Shown here piece after piece: positions 7,578 through 15,632 of a DNA stretch of 64,000 bases. The notes beneath the pieces were generated by a model that did no database searches, was not told the DNA's origin, and saw nothing but the letters and a program-made list of their open reading frames with translations. This stretch comes from Streptomyces kronopolitis (GTDB lineage Bacteria > Actinomycetota > Actinomycetes > Streptomycetales > Streptomycetaceae), in assembly GCF_014646275.1 (NCBI RefSeq), contig NZ_BMND01000004.1, positions 149,040-213,039 on the forward strand, given 5' to 3'. Position 1 is the first letter of the stretch. The number at the start of each line of letters is the position of its first letter. A program made the translations under genes and the position numbers.

Positions 7578-9194
7578 TCAGCCGGTCGGGCCGAGCGTCG
7601 AGCCGGTGTCCGTGCCGGTGCCGGTGGTGGTCCCGCTGTCCGTGCCGGTGGACGTGCCGCCGTCGCTGGTGCCGCCGTCCGCGGTGCCCCCGTTGGCGGT
7701 GCCACCGTCCGCGGTGCCACCGTCCGACGTCCCGCCGGTGGATCCGGTGGACGGCGGGGGCGTCGAGGGCTCCGGCGTCGAGGGCTCGGGGGTGGACGGC
7801 TCGGGCGACTTGGGCGTGCTGGGCTGCTCCGGCGGCGGATTGCTGTACGTGCCGCCGTCGCCGCCCGTGGTGCCCGGGTCGGTCTCCGGCGTGCTCGGCT
7901 CCTCCGTCTGCGGCTCGTCCGTCTTGTCGTCCTTGGACGGCGACGGGGAGTGCGTGGCGGGGGTCTCCTTCTTCTGGTCCTGGCCACCGGTGTTCTGTAG
8001 CGCGAAGGCCACACCCACCGCGATGGCGATCACCGCGAGCGCCGCGATCAGCCAGATCTTGCCGCGGCCGCCCCGGGCGGGCCGGGGCCCGCCGTCGAAG
8101 CCGCCGTCGTCGTCGCGCATGCCGGGGGTGAAGATCGGCTGCGCCGTGGTCTGGCCGGTGTCGGGGTGCGGCAGCGCCGTGGTGGCCGCGGCGCCCATGG
8201 CCCCGGTGTGACCGCCCTCGTGCAGGGCGACCGGGCCGGTGTTCCAGGTGCCGGTGTGACCGCCCTGCTCGTGCAGCATCTGCAGCGAGTACTGGACCAG
8301 GCCGCGCATCTCCTCGGCGGACTGGAACCGGTCGTCCGGGTCCTTGGCCAGCGACCGCATGACCAGGCCGTCCAGCTCCGGCGGCACCGCGTCGGCGACC
8401 TCGGACGGCGCCACCGGCATGTCCTGGACGTGCTGGTAGACGACCGACAACGGTGTCTCGCCGGTGAACGGCGGCCGCAGCGTCAGGAGCTCGTAGAGCA
8501 GGCAGCCGGTGGCGTAGAGGTCGGAGCGGGTGTCGACGGTCTTGCCGAGCGCCTGCTCCGGGGAGAGGTACTGGGGCGTTCCCATGACCATGCCGGTCTG
8601 GGTCATGGTCGACTGGGCGCCGTGCAGGGCACGGGCGATGCCGAAGTCCATGACCTTGACGGCGCCGCTGTTCGTGATGATCACGTTCGCGGGCTTGATG
8701 TCACGGTGCACGATGCCGTGCTGGTGGCTGTAGGCCAGCGCCTCCAGCACCCCGGAGACGATGATCAGCGCCTGGTCCGCCGGCGGGGCGTCCGCGTTGA
8801 GCAGCAGGTCGCGGATGGTGTGGCCCTCGACCAGCTCCATCACGATGTACGGCACGGTGTTGCCGCCGACCAGGTCCTCACCCGAGTCGTAGACCGCCAC
8901 GACCGCGTGGTGGTTCAGCCCGGCCACGGACTGCGCCTCACGCGTGAAGCGGGCCTTGGAGACCGGGTCCTCGGCCAGGTCGGCGCGCAGCAGCTTCACG
9001 GCGACGGTGCGGCCGAGACGGACGTCCTCGGCGGCGAACACCTCCGCCATACCGCCGCGGCCCAGCCGTCGCGTGAGCCGGTAGCGGCCGTCGCCGACCA
9101 GCCCGCCGTTGCCCCACATCTCCGGTGCGTCGGGGATATTGGAGCCGGTGGCGTCAGGATCGGACGGGCCCTGGGGGCTCTGCGTCGGTGCCAT
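7578..9194 (-). CDS. membrane Ser/Thr protein kinase without PASTA domains, 538 aa
   Basis: Hanks-type kinase domain at about residues 37-300: P-loop LGRGGMAEVF, catalytic Lys in VAVKLL, HRDIKPANVI, DFG as VMDFGIARA, activation-loop threonines STMTQTGMVMGTPQY, and APE-like LSPEQ. A juxtamembrane linker leads to one transmembrane helix (IWLIAALAVIAIAVGVAFAL). The outside part is a disordered tail of Pro/Ser/Thr repeats (EPSTPEPSTPEPSTP) and DGGTA/NGGTA repeats with no folded sensor. The start is ATG 9194, preceded by GAGGA; an upstream GTG-type extension is less likely. It is divergent from a second kinase gene at 9511, and likely autophosphorylates on the TMTQT loop. Confidence 0.92.
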   Translation of the reverse strand: MAPTQSPQGPSDPDATGSNIPDAPEMWGNGGLVGDGRYRLTRRLGRGGMAEVFAAEDVRLGRTVAVKLLRADLAEDPVSKARFTREAQSVAGLNHHAVVAVYDSGEDLVGGNTVPYIVMELVEGHTIRDLLLNADAPPADQALIIVSGVLEALAYSHQHGIVHRDIKPANVIITNSGAVKVMDFGIARALHGAQSTMTQTGMVMGTPQYLSPEQALGKTVDTRSDLYATGCLLYELLTLRPPFTGETPLSVVYQHVQDMPVAPSEVADAVPPELDGLVMRSLAKDPDDRFQSAEEMRGLVQYSLQMLHEQGGHTGTWNTGPVALHEGGHTGAMGAAATTALPHPDTGQTTAQPIFTPGMRDDDGGFDGGPRPARGGRGKIWLIAALAVIAIAVGVAFALQNTGGQDQKKETPATHSPSPSKDDKTDEPQTEEPSTPETDPGTTGGDGGTYSNPPPEQPSTPKSPEPSTPEPSTPEPSTPPPSTGSTGGTSDGGTADGGTANGGTADGGTSDGGTSTGTDSGTTTGTGTDTGSTLGPTG

Positions 9195-9414
9195 CGGTCC
9201 TCGCCGTCGAATCAATCCGCATGAGAGCGGTAAGGTCATCGGTCTTCGCTAGAGCACGCTACAGGTTCCGCGGCATCCACCGGTCCGTCGTGGACAGGCC
9301 GGGAAACCGGCCGGAAGCCAATGAGGGCAAGTTCACCAGGCACGATCCGGTGCCGAAAACGTCTGGCAGCCGTGATGGGATCTTGCGCATCTGGTCACGG
9401 AACGGGCACACAGC

Positions 9415-9443
9415 TTGACGTGTCCGGGCCCTGGGGCAGACTT
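9415..9443 (+). promoter_or_regulatory. candidate promoter for the kinase gene at 9511
   Basis: TTGACG at 9415-9420 is a good -35 element; 17 bases later AGACTT (9438-9443) is a poor -10. It lies in the 316-bp divergent gap 9195-9510, where nothing else of note was seen. Offered as the best available candidate only. Confidence 0.3.
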
Positions 9444-9510
9444 GGCTGCGGAATTCCAGATTTGATCACTATCCGTACAGGATGGTGCGCGCGTAGGGGG
9501 AAGCGGAGCG

Positions 9511-11160
9511 ATGAGCCAGGACGGCACTCAGGGCCAATTCGAGGGCCGTGCGGTCGGCGGGGGACGTTACCAGCTTCGTGATCTTCTTGGCGCCGGCGGC
9601 ATGGCCTCCGTGCACCTCGCCTACGACAGCGTGCTCGACCGCGAGGTCGCGATCAAGACCCTGCACACCGAGCTGGGCCGCGAGCAGGCCTTCCGCGAGC
9701 GCTTCCGCCGCGAGGCGCAGTCCGTGGCGAAGCTCACGCACACCAACATCGTCTCGGTCTACGACTCCGGCGAGGACGAGCTCGACGGCGCCATGGTGCC
9801 GTACATCGTCATGGAGTACGTCGCGGGCCAGCCGCTGCGCTCCGATCTGGACACCGACGTCGCCCAACATGGCGCGATGGCGACGGAAAAAGCCCTGAAG
9901 ATCACGGCGGATGTACTCGCCGCGCTCGAGGTCAGCCACGAGATGGGCCTGGTCCACCGCGACATCAAGCCCGGCAACGTGATGCTGAACAAGCGCGGCG
10001 TCGTCAAGGTCATGGACTTCGGCATCGCCCGGGCCATGCAGTCCGGCGTGACGTCGATGACGCAGACCGGCATGGTCGTCGGCACCCCGCAGTACCTCTC
10101 GCCCGAGCAGGCGCTGGGCCGCGGTGTGGACGCCCGCTCCGACCTCTACTCCGTCGGCATCATGCTCTTCGAGCTGCTGACGGGCCAGCTGCCGTTCGAC
10201 GCGGACTCCCCGCTGGCCATCGCCTACGCGCACGTCCAGGAAGAGCCCCCGGTCCCGTCGGGCATCAACAGCGCGCTGCCGCCGGCCGTGGACGCGCTGG
10301 TGGCCCGGGCGCTGAAGAAGAACCCCAATGAGCGGTTCCCCACCGCGGAGGCGATGCGGGACGAGTGCCTGCGGATCGTCGGGTCCGGGCAGTCCGGCGC
10401 GACGCCGCTGATCATCGGCGGCGGCCCGCCGGCCCGCACCAGCGGCGCCTCGGTGTCCTCCGCGGTGTTCCCCACCGCTTCCGGCGCCCCGCACACCCCG
10501 GCCCCGCCGAGCGTGCAGCAGCCCTACCAGCCGACCCAGGCGGCCGGCTTCGGGCCGTCGACGCCCCCGCCGCCGAACAACGCCTATCCGACGCCCACCC
10601 CCGGCCCCATCCCCGCGCCGTACAACGCGGGCGGCTTCCAGCCCCCGGCGTACACCCCGCCGCCCCCTCCCGTGACGGGCCCGATGCCGTCGGCCGGCGG
10701 CCGGAAGGGCAACTCCGCGGTGATCGTCGTCTCGGCGATCGTCGGTGTGGTCGTGGTCACCGCGATCGCGATCGGCATCGGTCTGAGCGCCGGCTCCAGC
10801 GACGACAACGGCGGGGACGTGACCCCGACGCCGACGTACTCGACGTACTCCTCGCCCACCGAGAGCGTCCGGCCCGAGGACAAGACGGCGACGATCCTGA
10901 CGTCCGACTGCACCAACCCCACCAAGAGCTACAGCGACAAGGGCAAGATCCTCGCCCCGTCGTTCCGCTTCAAGAACCTGGACTCGGTGAAGAAGTGCAT
11001 CGAGGCGGCGGGCTGGAAGTACAAGATCGTCAAGCAGGAGGACAGCGCGATCTGGGGCAAGAACACCGTCACGGACCAGACCCCGGCCGCCATCAGCTGG
11101 TGGGACCCGAGCAAGGGCGACACCATCGAGCTGACCGTCTCGACCGGCCGCAGCGGCTGA
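9511..11160 (+). CDS. membrane Ser/Thr protein kinase with one PASTA-like extracellular domain, 549 aa
   Basis: The kinase domain spans about residues 20-285: LGAGGMASVHLAY, VAIKTL, LVHRDIKPGNVM, VMDFGIARA, and an activation loop SMTQTGMVVGTPQY nearly identical to that of the divergent neighbour. A roughly 120-residue Pro-rich linker follows, then a transmembrane helix (AVIVVSAIVGVVVVTAIAIG). Outside is an approximately 90-residue domain (VKKCIEAAGWKYKIVK ... DTIELTVSTG) with the strand-helix pattern of a single PASTA unit and two Cys. Start ATG 9511 follows GGAG. The shared activation-loop sequence suggests the two kinases are paralogues that may cross-phosphorylate; that is inference. Confidence 0.92.
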   Translation: MSQDGTQGQFEGRAVGGGRYQLRDLLGAGGMASVHLAYDSVLDREVAIKTLHTELGREQAFRERFRREAQSVAKLTHTNIVSVYDSGEDELDGAMVPYIVMEYVAGQPLRSDLDTDVAQHGAMATEKALKITADVLAALEVSHEMGLVHRDIKPGNVMLNKRGVVKVMDFGIARAMQSGVTSMTQTGMVVGTPQYLSPEQALGRGVDARSDLYSVGIMLFELLTGQLPFDADSPLAIAYAHVQEEPPVPSGINSALPPAVDALVARALKKNPNERFPTAEAMRDECLRIVGSGQSGATPLIIGGGPPARTSGASVSSAVFPTASGAPHTPAPPSVQQPYQPTQAAGFGPSTPPPPNNAYPTPTPGPIPAPYNAGGFQPPAYTPPPPPVTGPMPSAGGRKGNSAVIVVSAIVGVVVVTAIAIGIGLSAGSSDDNGGDVTPTPTYSTYSSPTESVRPEDKTATILTSDCTNPTKSYSDKGKILAPSFRFKNLDSVKKCIEAAGWKYKIVKQEDSAIWGKNTVTDQTPAAISWWDPSKGDTIELTVSTGRSG

Positions 11161-11194
11161 CGGCACACGGCCCACGGGTCCCCGGAGCCTGACA

Positions 11195-11225
11195 AGGGCC
11201 GGCACGCGGTGCGTGCCGGCCCTTT
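11195..11225. terminator. bidirectional terminator between kinase and bpa
   Basis: Perfect 14-bp arms AAGGGCCGGCACGC / GCGTGCCGGCCCTT around a 3-base loop, with short T runs on the plus-strand side, placed between convergent genes. Confidence 0.85.
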
Positions 11226-11272
11226 CCGTCGTTCAGGCCGCCGACGGCCGAGCCGGCATTCTGAGGAATTCC

Positions 11273-11833
11273 CTAGAGGTACGGGCCCGAGCGGGCCCCG
11301 CCCTGACCGGGCTGCCCCTCCTCGCCGTCCATCGACACACCCGGCGGCAGCGCCCGACGCATCGACTCCAGCTGGGCACGGGCCGCCATCTGCTGGGCGA
11401 ACAGCGCGGTCTGGATGCCGTGGAACAGGCCCTCCAGCCAGCCCACCAGCTGGGCCTGGGCGATGCGCAGCTCCGCCTCCGTCGGCACCGACTCATCGGT
11501 GAACGGCAGCGACAGCCGCTCCAGCTCCTCGACCAGCTCGGGTGCCAGGCCGTCCTCCAGCTCCTTGACCGAGCTGGCGTGGATCTCCTTGAGCCGGACC
11601 CGGCTCGCCTCGTCGAGCGGTGCGGCCTTCACCTCTTCCAGCAGCTGCTTGATCATGCTGCCGATGCGCATGACCTTCGCAGGCTGTTCGACCATGTCCG
11701 TCACCGGCGTCTCGCGGGGCTCATCGCCGTTCTCCCCGCCACCGGAGCCGGCGCTGCCGAGCGCCATGCCGTCCGGGCCGACAACCAGGACGTGCGGGTT
11801 CTCCTGCGACCGTTCGTTCATCGGCATATCCAT
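11273..11833 (-). CDS. bpa: bacterial proteasome activator (Bpa/PafE family), 186 aa
   Basis: ATP-independent ring activator of the actinobacterial 20S proteasome. The middle of the protein is predicted all-helical (VMRIGSMIKQLLEEVKAAP ... LVEELERLSLPF ... AQAQLVGWLEGLFHGIQ), matching the four-helix bundle of this family. The C-terminus is GARSGPYL, the family's short Tyr-containing gate-opening tail (GQYL in the mycobacterial protein). The N-terminal 40 residues are Gly/Asn-rich and disordered. Start is ATG 11833; Met codons two and four codons later are alternatives. The 20S subunits are not in this window. Monocistronic, convergent with the kinase gene. Confidence 0.9.
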   Translation of the reverse strand: MDMPMNERSQENPHVLVVGPDGMALGSAGSGGGENGDEPRETPVTDMVEQPAKVMRIGSMIKQLLEEVKAAPLDEASRVRLKEIHASSVKELEDGLAPELVEELERLSLPFTDESVPTEAELRIAQAQLVGWLEGLFHGIQTALFAQQMAARAQLESMRRALPPGVSMDGEEGQPGQGGARSGPYL

Positions 11834-11920
11834 GCCGCCATTCTCTCGTACAAGGGGTTATGAACGGTGGTGCCCCCTGAAGAACGTGATCCACCCTCCT
11901 GACGCGAACCGGCCGCCGCG

Positions 11921-11934
11921 GTTTCACGTGAAAC
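11921..11934. other. parS partitioning site 2
   Basis: Exact GTTTCACGTGAAAC in the gap between bpa and the His-rich protein gene, 29 bp from site 3, so the two could be bound by adjacent ParB dimers. Confidence 0.85.
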
Positions 11935-11949
11935 AAGCGCTTCCCGGCC

Positions 11950-11963
11950 GTTTCACGTGAAAC
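11950..11963. other. parS partitioning site 3
   Basis: Exact GTTTCACGTGAAAC, 29 bp from site 2, just past the end of the His-rich protein gene. Confidence 0.85.
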
Positions 11964-11971
11964 CGCGGACC

Positions 11972-12853
11972 TCAGCTACGCCGCAGCCGCAGGGCGAAGA
12001 AGGCCAGCCCCAGTCCGGTGAGGGCAAGGCCGGCGCCCAGCGGCAGGACCCGCTCCACGGGGGCTGCCGGCGTTTCCAGGGCGTAGGGGCCGCTCGCGGC
12101 CGCTTCGCCGTCCGCGCCGTCCGGTACCGAGCCGCCCGGCTTCTTCGGGACGACGGGCGGCAGCGGCGGCAGGCTCTCGTAAGAGCGCGCACGGTGCCGG
12201 TCGGCGACGTGGTGGTGGCGCGCAGCGTCCGATCCGGTCGGGGCCGCACGGGATGCGGAGGCCGCGGGCCTGTGGTGCGTGCGCGGCGCGTGCCGGCCGG
12301 GCCGGGAGTGCGCACGGTCGGCGGGCGGACCCGGAGGACCGGGCGGCCCGTGATGCCCCCGCCAGGAGAGGTCTCCGCCCGCGTCCTCGGGGTCCGGGAG
12401 GCCGAACGGCGGCACCGGACCGGGGAAATCGGGGCCGAACGGACGATGCGGGTGGTGACGCCACTCTCCGTAGCCCCGATGCCTGCCGGGGTGGTGGTGC
12501 GGCGACCGGTGCGGGAAGCCCGGAAGGGCGTACGGCAGTCCCGGGATGCGGTCCGGCAGCTCCCGTGCGGACGGACCGGAGTGCCCGTGATGCACCCGGC
12601 CCCGCCCGTCGGCCGAGGGACCGGGCGCCAGGTCGTCGTCGCCGTAGCCGTCCGGGCCGAAGTCGTCCGCTCCGTAGTCGTCCCCGCCGTCGTCGTGCGG
12701 ATCGTCCTGGCGGGCGAGGTTCGACGGACGGTCGACCCCGGTGGCCCGTCGGTCCGCAGCCACCGCGGAGGTGGCGCCCAGAGGTACGGGCAGGACGACG
12801 GAGGCCACCAACAGGCCGGTGGCAATGCGCGAACGGAATCCTGGAGCGACCAC
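11972..12853 (-). CDS. His/Pro-rich exported protein with C-terminal membrane anchor, 293 aa
   Basis: A signal peptide (RSRIATGLLVASVVLPVPLG, cleavage near ATSAVAA-DRR) opens the protein. Next comes an acidic Asp/Gly segment, then a His- and Pro-rich middle with clusters such as HHGHSG, HRSPHHHPGRHRGYG and WRHHPHRPFGP. The C-terminus has a short hydrophobic helix (LPLGAGLALTGLGLAFFALRL) and ends RRS, an anchor without an LPXTG-type sorting motif. The start is GTG 12853, five bases after GGGAGG, which places the signal peptide at the N-terminus; the longer open frame does not. The His clusters suggest metal binding at the cell surface, but no family was recognised. Confidence 0.65.
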   Translation of the reverse strand: MVAPGFRSRIATGLLVASVVLPVPLGATSAVAADRRATGVDRPSNLARQDDPHDDGGDDYGADDFGPDGYGDDDLAPGPSADGRGRVHHGHSGPSARELPDRIPGLPYALPGFPHRSPHHHPGRHRGYGEWRHHPHRPFGPDFPGPVPPFGLPDPEDAGGDLSWRGHHGPPGPPGPPADRAHSRPGRHAPRTHHRPAASASRAAPTGSDAARHHHVADRHRARSYESLPPLPPVVPKKPGGSVPDGADGEAAASGPYALETPAAPVERVLPLGAGLALTGLGLAFFALRLRRS

Positions 12854-12892
12854 GTGCCCCTCCCGTGCCGAGCCGTCGAGTGACTCGTCCAG

Positions 12893-12906
12893 CGTCACAT
12901 GTGACG
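12893..12906. promoter_or_regulatory. 14-bp perfect palindrome upstream of the His-rich protein gene
   Basis: CGTCACATGTGACG is fully symmetric and lies about 40 bp before the GTG start at 12853, in the promoter position. It resembles a dimer-binding operator. The regulator is unknown. Confidence 0.45.
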
Positions 12907-12995
12907 AGATTCACGGCATCTCGGACATATCAGGCGGGTTACCCGTCGGGCACGCGGGAGGGGCGGGCGCGTGCCGGGTGCTCGTTCCGGTCGGC

Positions 12996-13973
12996 TCAGA
13001 CGGTCAGTACGACCTTGCCGACGTGCGCACTCGCGTCCACGACGCGGTGTGCCTCGGCGGCCTCCGCCATCGGGAGCGTGCGGTCCACGATCGGCCGGAC
13101 CTGGCCGTTGCCGATCAGCGGCCAGACGTGCTCCCGTACGGCGGCGACGATGGCCGCCTTCTCGTTCAGCGGGCGGGCCCGCAGCCCGGCGCCGGTGATC
13201 GCGGCGCGCTTGGCCATCAGCGCGGCGAGGTTCAGCTCCGCCTTCACCCCGCCCTGCAGACCGATGACCGCCAGCCGTCCGCTGACCGCCAGCGCCTTGA
13301 CGTTCCGCTGCAGGTACTTCGCCCCGATGATGTCGAGGATCACGTCCGCGCCCGCGCCGTCGGTGGCCTTGCGGATCTCCTGGACGAAGTCCTGCTCGCG
13401 GTAGTCGATGAGGATGTCGGCGCCCAACTCGGCGCAGCGCGCCAGCTTTTCGGGGCCGCCCGCGGTGACCGCGACCCGTGCGCCGACGGCCTTGGCGAGC
13501 TGGATCGCCATCGTGCCGATGCCGCTGGCGCCGCCGTGGACCAGCAGGGTCTCGCCGGGCCGCAGGTGCGCGATCATGAAGACGTTCGACCAGACCGTGC
13601 AGGTCACCTCGGGCAGCGCCGCGGCCGTGACCAGGTCCAGGCCGGCCGGCACCGGCAGCAGCTGCCCGGCCGGGACGGCGACCTTCTCGGCGTAGCCGCC
13701 GCCCGCGAGCAGCGCGCACACCTCGTCGCCCACGGCCCAGCCGTGCACACCGGGTCCGAGCGCGCTGATCCGCCCGGCGCACTCCAGCCCGGGGTACGGG
13801 GAGGAGCCGGGCGGCGGGTCGTAGAAGCCCTGACGCTGGAGCAGATCCGCGCGGTTCACGGCGCTGGCCGCGACCTCGATCAGGACCTCGCCCTCGGCGG
13901 GCTGCGGGTCGGGCACATCCGCCCAGACAAGTGCTTCGGGGCCACCGGGCTCCGGGATAGTGATCGCTCGCAT
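12996..13973 (-). CDS. zinc-free quinone oxidoreductase (MDR superfamily, QOR/PIG3-like), 325 aa
   Basis: NADPH-dependent one- or two-electron reductase of quinones. The GroES-like N-terminal half has AASAVNRADLLQRQGFYDPP and lacks the catalytic and structural zinc Cys clusters of alcohol dehydrogenases. The cofactor-binding half has GASGIGTMAIQLAKAVGARV (about residue 150). The TCTVWSNVF segment matches PIG3-type quinone reductases. Length and ends are typical and the ATG at 13973 is well placed. Monocistronic; no clue to a physiological substrate in the neighbourhood. Confidence 0.9.
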   Translation of the reverse strand: MRAITIPEPGGPEALVWADVPDPQPAEGEVLIEVAASAVNRADLLQRQGFYDPPPGSSPYPGLECAGRISALGPGVHGWAVGDEVCALLAGGGYAEKVAVPAGQLLPVPAGLDLVTAAALPEVTCTVWSNVFMIAHLRPGETLLVHGGASGIGTMAIQLAKAVGARVAVTAGGPEKLARCAELGADILIDYREQDFVQEIRKATDGAGADVILDIIGAKYLQRNVKALAVSGRLAVIGLQGGVKAELNLAALMAKRAAITGAGLRARPLNEKAAIVAAVREHVWPLIGNGQVRPIVDRTLPMAEAAEAHRVVDASAHVGKVVLTV

Positions 13974-14474
13974 GGCGCGAGGCTACTCGCCGTGCGCCCG
14001 CGGGGCGACGGTGCGGGGGCCCCGGATCGCCACCGGCCCGGCCTTCCCACCTGCGCAGAACCCGCCGAACCCGGCACCCCGGGCACCGGAGTCCACCGCG
14101 CTCTTGAGGCGGCGGGGCGTGGGGGCCCGGGCGTTCCCGCCGTGTGCGGCCACGACGGCCACTCCCCTGGGTGACCGCCGCGGCATTGACCCACGACGCC
14201 CCCGCGGGCCGCGATATCAACAACCCGTGATCGACACGACCGCCCCCACCCACGCCTCCGCCCCGCCGTTTCGCCCCGGCACCGGCAAGGGGCCCGCCGG
14301 CCTCCTCGGCCGTACCGCCGGCGGCGCGGCACCACCGCCGGCCACCCGGCGCCACCGCCCACCGCCGCTCCCGGCGACCGCCGTGCGCGCGCGAGCGTCG
14401 GCATCGCGGACCATGGGAGGTATGTCCCCCTCACGAACCGCCGCGGAGCGGGCCGTTCCCCGGAAGGCGGCCGG
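13974..14474. other. 501-bp gap with no supported gene
   Basis: This divergent gap between the quinone reductase and the channel gene has one long plus-strand frame, but its product is Pro/Arg/Ala low-complexity sequence with no ribosome site or recognisable fold. I take the gap as promoter and spacer DNA. No clear -10/-35 pair, hairpin or repeat was found. Confidence 0.45.
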
Positions 14475-15584
14475 ATGAGCGACGTGCGGCAACCGCCCCG
14501 CAGGCCCGGCAGATTCCCGATCCTCCGCTCGCTCTGGTCGCTCTCCCGCGCCGAGGCCAAGGACGACACCGAGGCCGGCCGCTCCATCGTCCTGCCCGCG
14601 CAGGGCATGACCCCGCCGCTCCAGCAGGTGGCGCGCCGGCTGCTGATGGCGCTGGCGGTGCTGGCGGTCACCACCCTGCTCGTCTGGCTGGAGCGCGACG
14701 GGTACCGCGACAACGCCCACGACGAACTCACCTTCCTCGGCGCGGCCTACTACGCGACGGTCACCCTCTCGACCACCGGCTACGGCGACATCACCCCGGT
14801 CAGCGAAGGCGCGCGGCTGACCAACATCCTGCTCATCACGCCGCTCCGGGTGCTGTTCCTGATCATCCTGGTCGGCACCACCCTCGAAGTCCTCACCACA
14901 CGCACCCGCCACCAGGTACGCATCCACCGCTGGAGATCCCGCATGCGAGACCACACCGTCGTCATCGGATACGGGACCAAGGGCCGCCACACCATCGAGA
15001 CCCTGACCGTCCAGGGCGTCCCCAAGGACCAGATCGTCGTGGTCGATCCGCAGCAGAGCGCCGTGGACGCCGCCAGCAGCGACGGCTTCGTGGCGGTGCA
15101 CGGCGACGCCACCCGCTCCGACACCCTCACCAGGGCCGAGGTGCAGCGGGCCGCGCGCGTGGTCGTGGCGACCCAGCGCGACGACACCGCCGCGCTGGTC
15201 ACCCTGACGGCACGCCAGCTCACCCGGCAGGCCACGATCGTGGTGGCGGTCCGGGAGGACGAGAACGTGCCGCTGCTCAAGCAGAGCGGCGCCGACCTCG
15301 TCATCACCAGCTCCAGCTCGGCGGGCCGGCTGCTGGGCATGTCGATGGCCAGCCCGAACGTGGGCGGCATCCTGGAGGACCTGCTGACCTACGGCAGCGG
15401 GCTCGACCTCGACGAACGGCCGGTGACCCGGAGCGAGGCGGGCCGCTCCCCGCGCGAGCTCGACGACCTGGTCGTGGCGGTCGTACGGGGCCACCGCGTC
15501 CTGAACTACACCGACCCGCAGGCCGCCACCCTGGAACTCACCGACCGTGTGATCACCATCCGGCAGGCGGTGCCGAGCGGCTGA
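14475..15584 (+). CDS. two-helix potassium channel with cytoplasmic TrkA-N (RCK) domain, 369 aa
   Basis: An N-terminal tail of about 50 residues leads to a first helix (LLMALAVLAVTTLLVWL), then a pore helix and a classical K+ selectivity filter TTGYGD (about residue 98), then a second helix (VLFLIILVGTTLEVLTT). The remainder is a Rossmann-type RCK domain beginning VVIGYGTKGRHTIETL, with an acidic ligand position in VVVDPQ. This is the architecture of MthK/Kch-type channels gated by Ca2+, nucleotides or redox state; the ligand is not evident. Start ATG 14475, no internal frame problem. Monocistronic. Confidence 0.93.
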   Translation: MSDVRQPPRRPGRFPILRSLWSLSRAEAKDDTEAGRSIVLPAQGMTPPLQQVARRLLMALAVLAVTTLLVWLERDGYRDNAHDELTFLGAAYYATVTLSTTGYGDITPVSEGARLTNILLITPLRVLFLIILVGTTLEVLTTRTRHQVRIHRWRSRMRDHTVVIGYGTKGRHTIETLTVQGVPKDQIVVVDPQQSAVDAASSDGFVAVHGDATRSDTLTRAEVQRAARVVVATQRDDTAALVTLTARQLTRQATIVVAVREDENVPLLKQSGADLVITSSSSAGRLLGMSMASPNVGGILEDLLTYGSGLDLDERPVTRSEAGRSPRELDDLVVAVVRGHRVLNYTDPQAATLELTDRVITIRQAVPSG

Positions 15585-15594
15585 CCCGCCGGAC

Positions 15595-15614
15595 CGGCCG
15601 CGGCCGCGCGGCCG
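15595..15614. terminator. GC-rich hairpin between convergent channel gene and moeA
   Basis: Arms CGGCCGCG / CGCGGCCG with a 4-base loop in the 48-bp convergent gap. No T run, as is usual in this GC range. Confidence 0.55.
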
Positions 15615-15632
15615 CCGAGGAAGGGAGCCGTC

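Noticed and set aside
13960..14478. 172-aa plus-strand frame in the quinone reductase / channel gap
   Set aside because: Low-complexity Pro/Arg/Ala composition, no ribosome site, overlaps the quinone reductase start.
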